Assembly (NCBI RefSeq): GCF_021347895.1
Contig: NC_067113.1
Location: 37,714,194-37,778,193 of the forward strand
Source of the DNA: Acanthochromis polyacanthus
Taxonomy: Eukaryota; Chordata; Actinopteri; Pomacentridae
Direction: 5' to 3'
DNA length: 64,000 nucleotides
Below are positions 24,601 through 33,300 of the stretch, one piece after another. Made by a program: the position numbers and the translations under genes. The notes beneath the pieces were generated by a model, which worked only from the letters and a program-made list of their open reading frames with translations, had not been told where the DNA came from and did not search any database. The first letter of the stretch is position 1. Every line of letters begins with the position of its first letter.

Positions 24601-25440
24601 AATATCCGTATCTCACTGTGTCGCTGTTGGTTCTCCGGCGGTTCCACCAGGTTCCTGAACTCCACGTTGACGTGAACTTCAACTCCCAGCAGCAAGGCGA
24701 CCTTCAGCAGCACCAGCTGCAGCTGTCGGATACCTGCAGACAAGAAACAGGTGGCACTGACGAGGCGATCCGGCTGCTCTGATCAGACAGAACCAGCGGA
24801 TCGTAGACTCACTGATGTGGTCGATGGAGCCGGCGCAGAACTTCCCGTAGAACTTTTTGGCCCCGAGGCCCCGCAGGTCGTGGATGGTGAAGGGCCACAG
24901 GTGGAGAACATTGTTCCTGGAGAACGAGTCCCTCTTCTCCAGCAGAACCACTCGAGCTCCCATGAAGCTGAGCTCCACCGCCGTCCTGAGACCACAAGGC
25001 CCGGCGCCGATGATCACACACTGACCGGGGTGACAGCAAAAAGTAAAAGTAACATTAAGTACAAGCGTAAAATTACATCAATATATGACATTATTAGATG
25101 TAGATATTTTCTGATTGTGATTTTTATTGTCTATAAACATCTCAGGTTCTGTGTTCTGGACGTGTCGACCTCGTACCGTCGTGTTGCTGCAGGCCCGGGC
25201 CCTCAGATATTCCATCTGAGCCGCCCTCCGGTCCAGTTTGGTCCACAGAGCGTTGGCCCTCCAGTAATTAAGGCGGCGTTTGATTGGTCGGTACAGCGGC
25301 CTCTCGGCGGCGCTCTGGTCCAGCTGCAGATGTTCACACAGCTGGCCAAAGGAACGCAGCGCCGCCCTGCAGGTCGCTGCCGACACAAACTCGTCGAACA
25401 GCTCCTGAGCTCGGCATGCTGGGTAAGACTCGTCTCCCAT
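2791..25440 (-). CDS. mical3: MICAL-family F-actin monooxygenase, MICAL3-like (multi-exon, C-terminus off window)
   Basis: MICALs use FAD and NADPH to oxidise actin methionines and so disassemble filaments downstream of semaphorin/Rab signals. Readable coding exons, in transcript order: 25177-25440, 24813-25020, 24617-24733, 22999-23100, 21760-21915, 21585-21685, 21120-21377, 20893-21008, 20676-20802, 20475-20568, 20128-20275, 19168-19364, 18001-18101, 17861-17932, 16571-16744, 15535-15624, 12660-12725, 10726-10803, 10024-10183, 3602-3685, 3127-3181 and 2791-2980 or beyond. Splice phases agree throughout except between 10024 and 3685, where one exon is unaccounted for. Start: ATG at 25440, [15 protein letters not shown]. 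Stretches such as [29 protein letters not shown] and GKRKKTSQ point to MICAL3 rather than MICAL1 or MICAL2, but which fish paralogue it is (3a, 3b or other) is not settled. The bMERB C-terminus is not in the window. Confidence 0.9.
2991..3060. repeat. CA-rich microsatellite in mical intron
   Basis: Imperfect (CA)n with acac/aaac interruptions, directly upstream of the acceptor of the exon that starts at 2980. Confidence 0.85.
5153..5497 (+). mobile_element. tRNA-headed SINE (V-SINE type), 345 bp
   Basis: The head has pol III box-like sequence: A box around tggatcaggtggtagagcgg and B box ggttcgattcccgc. The body ends in gcgctttgagtgccctgaaa, then tataaat and (att)n. It splits a degenerate intron repeat and is flanked by ttcctca (5146-5152 and 5498-5504), a likely 7-bp target duplication. 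It is a SINE head, not a functional tRNA gene. Confidence 0.8.
6137..6374 (+). mobile_element. tRNA-headed V-SINE, second copy
   Basis: Head ggcggcgtggctcagtgggt, with agagtggccg and B box ggttgctggtttgatcc, followed by a body ending in aaagggctttggataaaagt and ataaatacaaccatttacca. gtaatg is present on both sides (6131-6136 and 6375-6380). It has the same orientation as the SINE at 5153 but a different head. Confidence 0.8.
7166..7739. mobile_element. 574-bp TIR DNA element carrying a RecQ-like helicase fragment
   Basis: The ends are inverted repeats: tagcctagccgcgctagac on the left and the complement of gtatagcgtggctaggcta on the right. gtaaccatg (7157-7165 and 7740-7748) flanks both ends as a 9-bp target duplication. 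Plus-strand sequence near 7455-7560 translates as [18 protein letters not shown] then [15 protein letters not shown], i.e. motif I (Walker A) of a RecQ-type helicase, without the rest of the protein. A 9-bp duplication suits Mutator-like elements, but the superfamily is not proven. Confidence 0.75.
7842..8236. mobile_element. Probable non-autonomous hAT-like element
   Basis: The left end is tcgggctggcccgaatag and the right end is the complement of gtccagccct. The ends are imperfect and share gGGCTGGxC. ttgcaat flanks both sides (7835-7841 and 8237-8243). The interior holds repeated gaatattcg and gatgagccgaa motifs and no transposase. The boundaries could shift by one base if the duplication is 8 bp. 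Confidence 0.45.
8795..9572 (+). mobile_element. 5'-truncated L1-like LINE, ORF2 C-terminus
   Basis: Two overlapping frames give the end of an L1/Tx1-type ORF2: [16 protein letters not shown] and [11 protein letters not shown], then after frame breaks [31 protein letters not shown], and [20 protein letters not shown]. The 3' end is A-rich (aataaaaagtttaaaaag). aaaagttcccagagt occurs on both sides (8780-8794 and 9573-9587), a 15-bp target duplication of target-primed reverse transcription. It is inactive. Confidence 0.85.
10024..10183 (-). CDS. mical3: MICAL LIM domain, first zinc finger exon
   Basis: It reads [18 protein letters not shown] then [20 protein letters not shown] and on to SYSYDQNS(G). 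It contains the first zinc-binding half (C-x2-C ... H-x2-C) and the opening C-x2-C of the second half; the ERLSAEG-FFHRSCF core is typical of MICAL2/3. The exon begins after ctgcag and ends in phase 1 at AACAGCG|gtagg. The following exon (expected to read G-R/K-FYCKxH) was not found between here and 3685, so the second zinc finger is incomplete in this reading. Confidence 0.93.
10726..18101 (-). CDS. mical3: MICAL linker exons between CH and LIM domains
   Basis: Six small in-frame exons. 18001-18101 has [16 protein letters not shown], and 17861-17932 has [14 protein letters not shown], a basic stretch that may act as a nuclear localisation signal. 16571-16744 has [14 protein letters not shown], which matches the MICAL3 segment of the same place. 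15535-15624 is Ser/Pro rich ([14 protein letters not shown]). 12660-12725 has [17 protein letters not shown] and 10726-10803 has [20 protein letters not shown]. Each has a canonical acceptor and gt donor and keeps phase 0 from 17932 onward. The last three are short and lie in repeat-rich introns, so individual inclusion is less certain and some may be alternative. Confidence 0.75.
11130..11400. repeat. Two-copy tandem duplication in mical intron
   Basis: A unit of about 170 bp appears twice: tttggaggtcattaaccatc plus acagaagtctttgtcatggtg near 11192, and the near copy with ttggaggtcattaacctcct near 11317. The remainder of 10804-12659 shows no exon beyond those listed. Confidence 0.65.
13090..13580. 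repeat. Unclassified dispersed repeat, related to 26770-27440
   Basis: It contains atctccagtaactttatcaa and gttccaggtccttgaagtcc, both found again at 26780-26860 and, inverted, at 27340-27440. The centre is A-rich caaaatcaccacaaaa-type sequence. No coding capacity is seen. Confidence 0.6.
13715..13957. mobile_element. 243-bp MITE with ctgggcttg inverted ends
   Basis: The left end is ctgggcttgtgctagccgat and the right end is the complement of atcggctagcgcaagcccag. Flanking tgttg (13710-13714 and 13958-13962) looks like a 5-bp target duplication. Inside is gcccggatggcgcagtc, which resembles the 5' end of a tRNA-Lys, and agggttcgactt, like a B box, but the cloverleaf is not completed. Confidence 0.7.
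14037..14843. mobile_element. Non-autonomous hAT element, 807 bp
   Basis: Perfect 15-base inverted ends, caggggtcggcaacc and ggttgccgacccctg, typical of a widespread vertebrate hAT group. The 8-bp target duplication atctagag is at 14029-14036 and 14844-14851. No transposase ORF; the interior has gagccgcatgcggctcttt near the left end. Confidence 0.9.
15360..15535. repeat. ttctactgg-type short tandem repeat beside a mical exon
   Basis: Degenerate 10-bp-like units (ttctactggg, ttctactaag, tcttactagg) run up to the donor of the exon at 15535-15624. Confidence 0.6.
15780..16500. repeat. Further copies of the degenerate mical-intron repeat
   Basis: Two or more diverged copies with ctaaagatgttcttaagatg, acatcatctgacaggaacgt and tttatcatggaacattgtga motifs, matching those between 4.2 and 9.8 kb. 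Confidence 0.6.
16860..20030. repeat. Degenerate cttcatctacaagt minisatellite in three blocks
   Basis: Short units built from tctttgtcttcatctacaag and catctacgagt fill 16860-17640, 18280-19080 and 19490-20030. The coding exons of the mical linker and CH domain interrupt them. One 100-bp-scale duplication inside (16975-17060 against 17070-17155) is nearly perfect. Open frames here such as [11 protein letters not shown] are repeat artefacts. Confidence 0.8.
18105..18136. repeat. (AAAC)n microsatellite at mical intron acceptor
   Basis: Eight aaac units lie directly upstream (minus sense) of the acceptor of the exon that starts at 18101. Confidence 0.9.
19168..20802 (-). CDS. mical3: MICAL post-FAD linker and calponin-homology domain exons
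   Basis: Exons 20676-20802 ([16 protein letters not shown]...) and 20475-20568 complete the FAD-domain tail and a short linker. Exons 20128-20275 and 19168-19364 encode the CH domain: [19 protein letters not shown], then [19 protein letters not shown], a junction at RPDLI|DFDSLDE, and [12 protein letters not shown] followed by [11 protein letters not shown]. In MICALs a CH domain next to the FAD domain tunes activity and actin interaction. Phases: 20128 ends in phase 2 (AT|) and 19364 begins with A, restoring Ile-Asp. The intervening intron carries a degenerate cttcatctacaagt minisatellite. Confidence 0.93.
20893..25440 (-). CDS. mical3: MICAL FAD-dependent monooxygenase module (first 8 coding exons)
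   Basis: This is the catalytic N-terminal half. The dinucleotide-binding GxGxxG is seen as [13 protein letters not shown] at the start of exon 2 (25020 downward), followed by [20 protein letters not shown]. The second flavin motif is [12 protein letters not shown] in 22999-23100. The third is LVGDSLLE ending at 21120, continued across the junction as [13 protein letters not shown] (20893-21008). All three are intact, so the enzyme is probably active. Exons from 25177-25440 to 20893-21008 join in frame. The intron after 22999 holds an L2 tail fragment, and the exon 21585-21685 ends inside a 31-bp repeat. Confidence 0.95.
21443..21598. repeat. 31-bp minisatellite that repeats a splice donor, 5 copies
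   Basis: The unit is gactccaggtgtgtgttttt plus acctgtagaat. On the minus strand each unit holds ATTCTACAG|gtaaaa. The copy at 21585 is the donor of the mical exon 21585-21685, and the other copies sit downstream in the intron. Confidence 0.9.
22330..22487 (+). mobile_element. L2 LINE 3'-end fragment
   Basis: It ends in ggaaagtgtcttgagacagt, tttgaccaataaatgatgct and aaataaaatggaattgaaat, the diverged counterpart of the L2 tail seen complete at 36540-36624. Confidence 0.7.
23500..24005 (+). mobile_element. Candidate solo LTR
   Basis: The sequence has LTR-like order: a long U3-like part, a TATA-like cctataaaagtg at about 23877, then an R/U5-like region with aataaaatacttttaaag near 23972. No internal gag, pol or env is present. 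Exact ends and target duplication could not be fixed. It lies in the mical intron between 22999-23100 and 24617-24733, within ggttctt-rich repeats. Confidence 0.4.
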
Positions 25441-26769
25441 GGCGACCCCCGAGGCTGCAGGGCACCATGGGAAGGGCGTCACCTGCTGATGATGTCGCCG
25501 ACGGACTCCAGCTCGCCGCCTGAGGTCGGAGTGGAAAAAACGGAAACGGAGAAAACGCTTAACCTCTGATGAAATGAAAACAGTCACACGAGCTGCTGAC
25601 AATGATTCTGATAAAGTTCAACTCAGCGCTGGTTTGGATACGTTTATAAAATCACAACGTCTTCATCAGTCGTTCTGGAGCAACAGGTTGCTTCAGAAGT
25701 TGTCTTTTTGACTTGTTCCTGTCCAAAAGTTTCTTCAGACAGATGAATCGTATTTGTTAGTGCTGAGTTTGTCTGGATTCTAACAATCTGTCAATTTAGA
25801 AGGAACCTTTAAAACTAGTAAATGAAGCATTAAATTAAAACTAGTTGTGACTATTAGAGTTTTAAGGTTGTGACTGTGAGCAGCTGGACTTTATTCATTC
25901 TAAAAAATATGTTTTTCCGCAACAAAAATGGATTAATTATGACAACTTCTAATGAAATTATGCTCAACCAACAAACTCCAGTGAGTCCAGAGGATTAGCT
26001 TTTCTGCTGTGATGAAAGCTGTTAATTACTGAACGATTGGTGTGAAGGATAAATTACTCCTTCCCCTTATGAAGGTATTTCCTTGCAGCTGCTTGCGGAC
26101 ATCATCCTAAATTTTCTTCAGACAGGCAGAGGCTGTAGGAGGAACATAAGTGAGGACTCTCTGCTCTGGTCCAGGTTAGATATCGTCTATTGTGATGTGA
26201 CTAAGAAGACCAGTTGTCTCCATGTTTGTCTGTAGTCTAAATCTGACCTTCTCCCAACTACAAGATCTACCCAAAGATCAGAGAGAATCCTCAGAACTGA
26301 TGCTGACATTGCTTGCATGAACTGCTGCTCTGTCAGTGTCACTTCGCCTGATGTCAGTTGACTTTTAGTGAAGTTTCCTCAAAGATATTTTACCCCATGA
26401 AGTTATTTTAATGGAAAAGTGATAAATGCCCATACTGATGCACAAGCTGAGTATGTAAGCAGAACAACGGTTCAGCTCATAAATCACATGCAACTGATTA
26501 GTCGGGAAGAATCATGAACTTATCTGTTTTTTACAGGAGTTTCTGTAGTAAACTAAGCAGCTCAAAGGGTCAGAACTCTGCAGAGAACCTTCATCTGCAG
26601 CCCAGTGACTTACTGAGTGACGTCCAGACGTCCTGCTGATAAACCTGAACTCCTGCTGAGACTCAGACTCACTTTCTGAGACGCCACAGCTGCTTTCACA
26701 AAGAAACACTGACAAGAAGCATGGTTCAATCCACGAAAAATCAATTAGTCCTTCCCTCGACACTCTTAG

Positions 26770-27440
26770 AACCATCTTTATCTCCAGTAACTTTATCAAT
26801 GATCAGAGTTCTACCTTCAGACTGGGAATATTTCCAGAGTTCCAGGTCCTTGAAGTCCATAGAGGTGGGTCCAGATTTATCACATTTTAATGGATTTTTC
26901 CCATCATTTCTGAGCCTCAGAACTTCATCAGTCCAGCAGACAGAACCATGACATTTAGAAGGAGAAACACATCTGAGTTCTGGTAAAAAATTACAACTAA
27001 AATAACTTAAGAAAAAGCTGGAAAATGACCACAAAGACAGACAAATATACCACGAAAAGAACCAAAACTACCACAAAACAGGTGAAACTGCAACTAAAAC
27101 TCAACGTTGATGTTTGCAAAAAAAACCAAAAACACAGAATAACCCCAAAATGGCCAAAATCACCACAAAATCAACCCAAAAAGAGCCAAAAGTACCCTAA
27201 AAGATTCCAATATGCCAAAGACACACAAAATTGCAACAAAAAGAACCAAAACTACAACAAAACAGGTGAGACTGTGACAAAAATTCAAATTTGACTTTAC
27301 AGTTGTCGGTAGGCCTGCTCTAGAACTTTCTCCAGGAGACGTTCTCCTCTATGGACTTCATGGACCTGGAACTCTGGAGATTTTCACAGGATGAAGGTGA
27401 AACTCTGATCATTGATAAAGTTACTGGAGATGAAGAATCA
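26770..27440. repeat. Inverted-repeat element with A-rich core
   Basis: The left arm (26775-26865: ctccagtaactttatcaatg, gttccaggtccttgaagtcc) is repeated inverted on the right (27340-27440: ggacttcatggacctggaac, cattgataaagttactggag). The core is caaaactaccacaaaacagg-type simple sequence. A related copy is at 13090-13580. It is upstream of the mical coding start, in the 5' intron. Confidence 0.6.
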
Positions 27441-28368
27441 GGAGGAAACTTTCTCTCATTAGTTTGATTCCAAGTGGAATGACACATTTTTTCATTCAGG
27501 TCACTTCAGTAGCTGCTTCCAGCTAAAACCATTAAATATCCACTGTATTATGAATTTTCACCAAATCAGTGGACAAAACTGATAAAAATAGACTTTTGAA
27601 CATCTGGACAGTAAAGCCAATAAAAGTCTCAGATTTTCAGCCTGCAGAGTGTCAGAAAGTTAAAATGCTTCAAACCTGATATTATTGATGTGTGATGAGA
27701 AAAATCACACAAAATCCAGTGTAACAGTGATGTCACTGTTAAAGTCACATGACCTGCTGTGCTATCAGACACAATGAGGCTCACATAGAAGACATCCATC
27801 AGTACCAAGCACCGACACACACGTTTGTCATTAAAGTTTCATTCAAAAACAAAAGCGTCTTTATCGGCGGTCAGATGAGAAACAGAAGCTGTTTCACTTC
27901 ATCTGGATTTATTAAACAACGAGGCTGCTGTTGATCTTTTAACATTAGCAGCTGATGTTTACAGCAGAAACACGCAATTGAGCTTTAAATTTAAATCTTT
28001 AAATTCAGCTTTCAGAGAGCAGACAAACATGACTTCAAATGTAATTTAAATGATTTATTTGTTCTCAGCATTTCAAAGAAAACTAATGAAGCTTTATATG
28101 AAGAATTTAATCTGCAAAGCTTCCTTTATTATCTATTATTATTATTATTATTCATGTGCATCATTTCTGTTTATATGATTAAAGTAGCTGTAATTATCTT
28201 GTAAGTCAAAGCAGAAAAACTTAATAAGCAAGTTTGACCTTAAAAACAGTTTACTTTGTCAACACACTGATTCTCTAATTCTATAATAATCTGTATTTAG
28301 TTTAGAAATACAGATTTAATACAGAATTTATGTTTAAAAAAATTTAAAGATCAGTGAAATGTACTCAC

Positions 28369-28436
28369 GTCTCAGAGCTGCCGGCCGTCTGCTGCTCAGC
28401 TCCAACTGTGACTGCTGACCGCCAGCAGCTAATCCA
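28369..28436 (-). other. mical3: Probable noncoding first exon of the mical gene
   Basis: On the minus strand a GC-richer stretch (ctgagcagcagacggccg) ends in a consensus donor, GAGAC|gtgagtac, at 28369. It lies about 2.9 kb upstream of the coding start, and a matching acceptor (tgccctgcag) sits 14 bases before the ATG at 25440. Its 5' limit is a guess. The sequence upstream to about 28900 is CA-rich, with GC-box-like gggcggggc segments on the minus strand that would fit a promoter. Confidence 0.5.
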
Positions 28437-28929
28437 CGCTAATCACACACACTGGATCACACACACACACAGACAGACACAAACACACGCACACGTGCAC
28501 TGAAAACCTTCACGTCCAACAAATGTCCTCACAAACCCTCATAAAATGTTGGTCCTCATAACGACAGGCAAACCAGAAGACATACTGAGAGCGTGTGTGG
28601 CCTGAGGTGGACAGGCCCCGCCCCCTGACCTCGCCCACACACACACGCATGTACACACAGACAGAAACACACACATGTGCACTGACAACCTTCACATCCA
28701 ACCGATAACAGATGTCCTCATAAACCGCTGGTCCTCACAAAGACAGCCAGAGCAGAACACAGACAGAGTTAGTGTGGGTGAGGTCAGGGGGCGTGGTCTG
28801 AGTAGGACAGGCCCCGCCCCCTACGAGTCAGACAGACAGTGAGCTGATCCAGATCCTGTTGCTAATCTGACCGCTAACGAGCTTAACGAGATCCGACGGC
28901 AGCAAAGATCATCATCACCTTCATCAGAG

Positions 28930-29030
28930 AGGAAGAGACTGGATGCACAGCGCCACCATGAGGCCATAATAATTACTACAGGAACAGCAGCGCCACCATG
29001 AGGCCATAATAATTACTACAGGAACAGCAG
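28930..29030. repeat. Two-and-a-half copy 42-bp tandem repeat
   Basis: agcgccaccatgaggccata plus ataattactacaggaacagc occurs twice with a decayed third start. The stretch 29040-30350 between mical and svopl is AT-rich and shows no gene; it probably includes the svopl 3' UTR, since minus-strand AATAAA sites occur at about 30073 and further down. Confidence 0.7.
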
Positions 29031-30355
29031 CACCACAATATGACCACCAGGCTCCATGAAGCCATTGATCAAGTGCCAGTTATTAAATTCTATGTAGCTA
29101 GACAATGACAATAAATATAACTTCAGAATATCTTGTTCTGCCTCAGTGAAAAACTCTTAACATGCAAAAGAAAAACAATGTTCAGCTACAGGTCAGAAAA
29201 GATCTGCATAATTTAGCTCATGAGATAGTTCTACTTTGTTCAGATTTTTAAAATTTCTTCTGAATTTTACAGTGTGAAAATAAAGATGTGTTTAAATCAC
29301 ATGAAGAATTTAACTCACTGCTGGTTGTTAAAGCTCAAAATGACGGCAAATGTTGGGTGTGAATAACAGCATCAGTTCATATGTTCTAATGACACGACTA
29401 TATTCTGTTGGATCAGTAAAATCATCATGTTGGAGCAAAAACCGGATCCGTTTTTCTTTTTTGAGCAGCAGCAACGTGTTTCAGCATTAAGCTGATTAAA
29501 TGCAGTAAAGAAAAACATGAACTAACTCTGAACTCTGAGTAGTTTCTGGACATCACATCCAATCTAAAGTCCTGCATCTCCATGGAAACAGAACAACATG
29601 AAGGAGAGACAAACTAGAAATGTTAGAATGACACCAACCAAAAAAAATTAACAATGAAATTATATTTATTTGATTACAAACCCTGAGTATACAAAATAAT
29701 CAGAAAAAAATGCTGGTTCTACATATTTCTCACATTTTTATTAGTTTTCTCTCCGTTCTATATAAAACTCTGCCCGCAGTTCAGTTTGGTAAAAACTCCC
29801 TGAATTTTTACCATGTAACCGTTTGTCACAGCTGAGTCACTAATGATTTCACTGCTGAATGGAGGACAGCAGAATTTTTTTATTTTCATAAATTATTGCT
29901 GATGTAAGCTTGTTATGTTTGGTGAATTTTTAATTAAGAACTGATTTTGATGAGATTTAGTTCATTTTCCCAGCAGAACAGATGAGTGGTATAAAAAAAT
30001 ATCATCTGAAAGTTGATTATTTCTTCTGTTTTTACAGTTTCTGGGTGTTATTTTGTGGTACTTTGGCTCAAGATGGAATTTATTTTAAAGAGAAGTAGTG
30101 TAAATAAAAATAAATAAAATAAAAGAATCACAGTTAAATTCCTGAGCAGAGAACTCGAGTCTGTTATTGTAAAGTGCAGTTTGTAGGATTCAGGAGATCT
30201 GTTATTAAAAATTCTATAATTCCTTTTGTTCTGTTACGAGTCTTTATCTCCTCTAATGAAGTCACAGGAACCACCCAGTTCAACGACATGTTTAATATAT
30301 TTACATGTAACAGATAAAATGACAAACAGCAGCGGTTTGATGTTCAGCAACTTCA

Positions 30356-33300
30356 TCAGGAGCTTTGCTGGAAAAAAGAATTAAATAAAAGTTTGTAAAT
30401 GAAGAATAAAGTTTGTTCAAAATGTTGATGGTGAAGCGTTTCTCACCAGCAGAGCTCGACCTCGAGTTTCAATCGGCAGCAGGAAGTTTCCCAGAGCGCA
30501 GAGAAGACAGGCAACCGAGAAGGGACTGAGTGCCAGAAACACCGACCGAGACATCAGCACCTGAAGTACACAGAATACACCTGAAACACCTGAAGGATAC
30601 ACAGAATACACCTGTAGTACTCAGGATTTCAGACGGGGATTTTCAATTCATTCCTGCCACTGGCTGGAGTACCACCCTGTCCAAAGGCAGCTACCATCAT
30701 TCCAATGCCCAAGAGCACAGCCATCTTAATGCCACCTTAATGACTACAGACCAGTGGCACTGACGTCTGTGGTGACGAAGTGCGTTGAAAGGCTGGTTCT
30801 CCAGCACCTTAAAATCCGTCTCCCCCAGAACTTCGACCCACACCAGTTTGTCTAAAGGGCAAACCGGTCCACAGAGGACGCCATCACCAAGGCTCTGACC
30901 ACCGAGAGCTCCCAGGAACCTACGTCAGGATGCTGTTCATCGACTACAGCTCGGCGTTCAACACCATCAGCCCCGAGATCTCGGTGGAGAAGCTGGTGGA
31001 CCTGGACTTGGACCCCCTGATGTGCTCCTTGATCAAGTTCTTCTTGTCTAACCAACCACAAGTTGTGAAGGTGGGTCAGTTCTACTCATCCACCCTGACA
31101 CTCAGCACTGGTTCCCCCAGGGCTGTGTGCTGAGCCCCCTCCCGTTCACCCATCCACCCCTCCAACACCATCATTCAGTTCGCCGATGACTCCACCGTGG
31201 TTGGCCTCATCTCAGGCGGTGATGAAACGGCGTACAAAGAGGAAATACAGGAGGTGGCAGGGTGGTGTTTGAGGAACAACCTGGAGCTGAACACCAAGAA
31301 GACCAAAGAGATGGTCATTGATTTCAGGAGACATAGGGGTGTCCAGGCTCCACTATCCATCAACGGGGTCTGTGTGGAGACAGTGGCCTCCTTCAAGTTC
31401 CTGGGGACTCATTTATCTGAGGACCTCACCTGGACAATCAGCACAGCAGCACTGGTTAAAAAGGCTCAGCAGAGACTCCACTTCCTCAGAGTACTGAGGA
31501 GGAACCACCTGGAGGAGAGACTGCAGGTGTCCTTCTACCAGGCCTCCATAGAGTCTGTGCTGACCTACTGTGTGACTGTCTGTTGGCAGACAGGAAGGCT
31601 CTGCAGAGGGTTATCAGGACTCTGGAGAACATCTCAACCTCCTGCTGCTTCAGCAGAGGAACAAAGATCTGAGCAGACAGCACACACCCTGACCAGAAGA
31701 TGTTCATCCTGCTGCCATCAGGAAAGAGACTGAGATCCTGAAGATGTAGGACAAACAGGCCGAGGAACAGTTTCTTCCCATGGTCCATTAGACTCCTGAA
31801 CTCCCTACACCTGTCTGTCTAAATGCACAGTATCACTCTTTGCTGCTTTTGACCATTTTCATAACATATCATATTCTACTGGTTCCTGTTCCATTTCATC
31901 TACCTTCCATTTTGCACATGGTGTCTTTTTAACATTGTTTGTTATATATGTATATATTCATTTTATTACTTAATGTGATATTTTATTACTTAATGCCTGT
32001 TGCACCTTCCAGTCGAAGTTGAAGTATTTTCGTCATGCCCGTATGATGACAATAAACCTATTCTATTCTATTCTATTCCTAGAAACACCTGAAGTACACA
32101 CAGAAAACACCTGAAGTACACAGAAAATATCTGCAATACATACCGAAACATCTAAAGTACACAAACACCTGAACTCACCTGAGCGATGAACGGAGCGATC
32201 ATTCCTCCGATCCGACTGAACGACGTACAGAAACCCATCCCCAGAGATCGGGCTGAGGTGGGATACACCTGAGAGACAAAAACACCTGATCAATAGATAC
32301 ACCTGAGACCTGATCAATGACTGATCAATAACCCAGCAGTGACGTACCTCAGCTGTGTAAATATAAACCACATTAAAGTTCATGGAGACCAGAGATCGCA
32401 GCAGGAACAGCAGAACTGTGAAGCCAAACCTGCAACAGAGAGGAAGACCTGATGAACCAGGACCTGGTAAGACTTGATAAACCAGGACCTTCAAAGACTT
32501 GATGAACCAGGACCTGGTAATACTGAAAGTGACTGATAAACCTTGAAGCAAACAGTCTGGAGGTCCTGATCAGCCTTGATGTGATCAGACCTGACAGACC
32601 TGGGCCTGGTCAGACCTGATAATCCTTAAGCGGCTGGCCGAGAAGTTATGATGAACCTGTAAGTGGTCAAACACAATATGCCTTAAGCAATTGGTCTGGA
32701 GGACCTGATAAGCCTCGAAGCAGAGAGACCTAGTAAACTTTGGGGAGGTCACCTGATAAACCTTGAAATCTTTGGTCCAAAGTCCTGTTAAACCTTGAAG
32801 TGTCAGTCTAGAGGCCTTGATAAAACTGGAGGTGGACAGATCTGATAACTCTTAAAGTAGTCAGAACTGACAAACCTTGAAGCAGTCGGTCTGGAGGCCT
32901 TAATAAACCTTGAAGCAGTCAGATCCAATAGACCTTAAGCAGTCAGTATAGAGAATTTGACAAACCTGGTAGTGGTCAAGCTTAAACTTTGAAATCTTTG
33001 ATCTGAAGGTCCCGATAAACCTTCAAGTGTTTAGTCTGGAGGTCCGAATACATCTGGAAGTGGTCAAACCTGACAGACTTTGAAGTCTTTGGTCTGAAGG
33101 TCCTGATAAACCTTGAAGCGGTCTATCTGGGCCATCTGAACAGAGGTCTTTGGGTTCTTACATGGTCGTGCAGATGTTGATCAGCATGAAGAAAATGGCC
33201 GCTATCAGCTGCAGAACTGTCAGAGACATCTTCCGTCCAAAGATGTTGAGTAAACCGATGTTTAAAGGAACCACTGAGGACAGAGCAGAAGGGGATCAGA

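Noticed and set aside
24751..25569. Plus-strand ORF of 272 residues
   Set aside because: It lies antisense to the first two MICAL coding exons and spans their splice sites.
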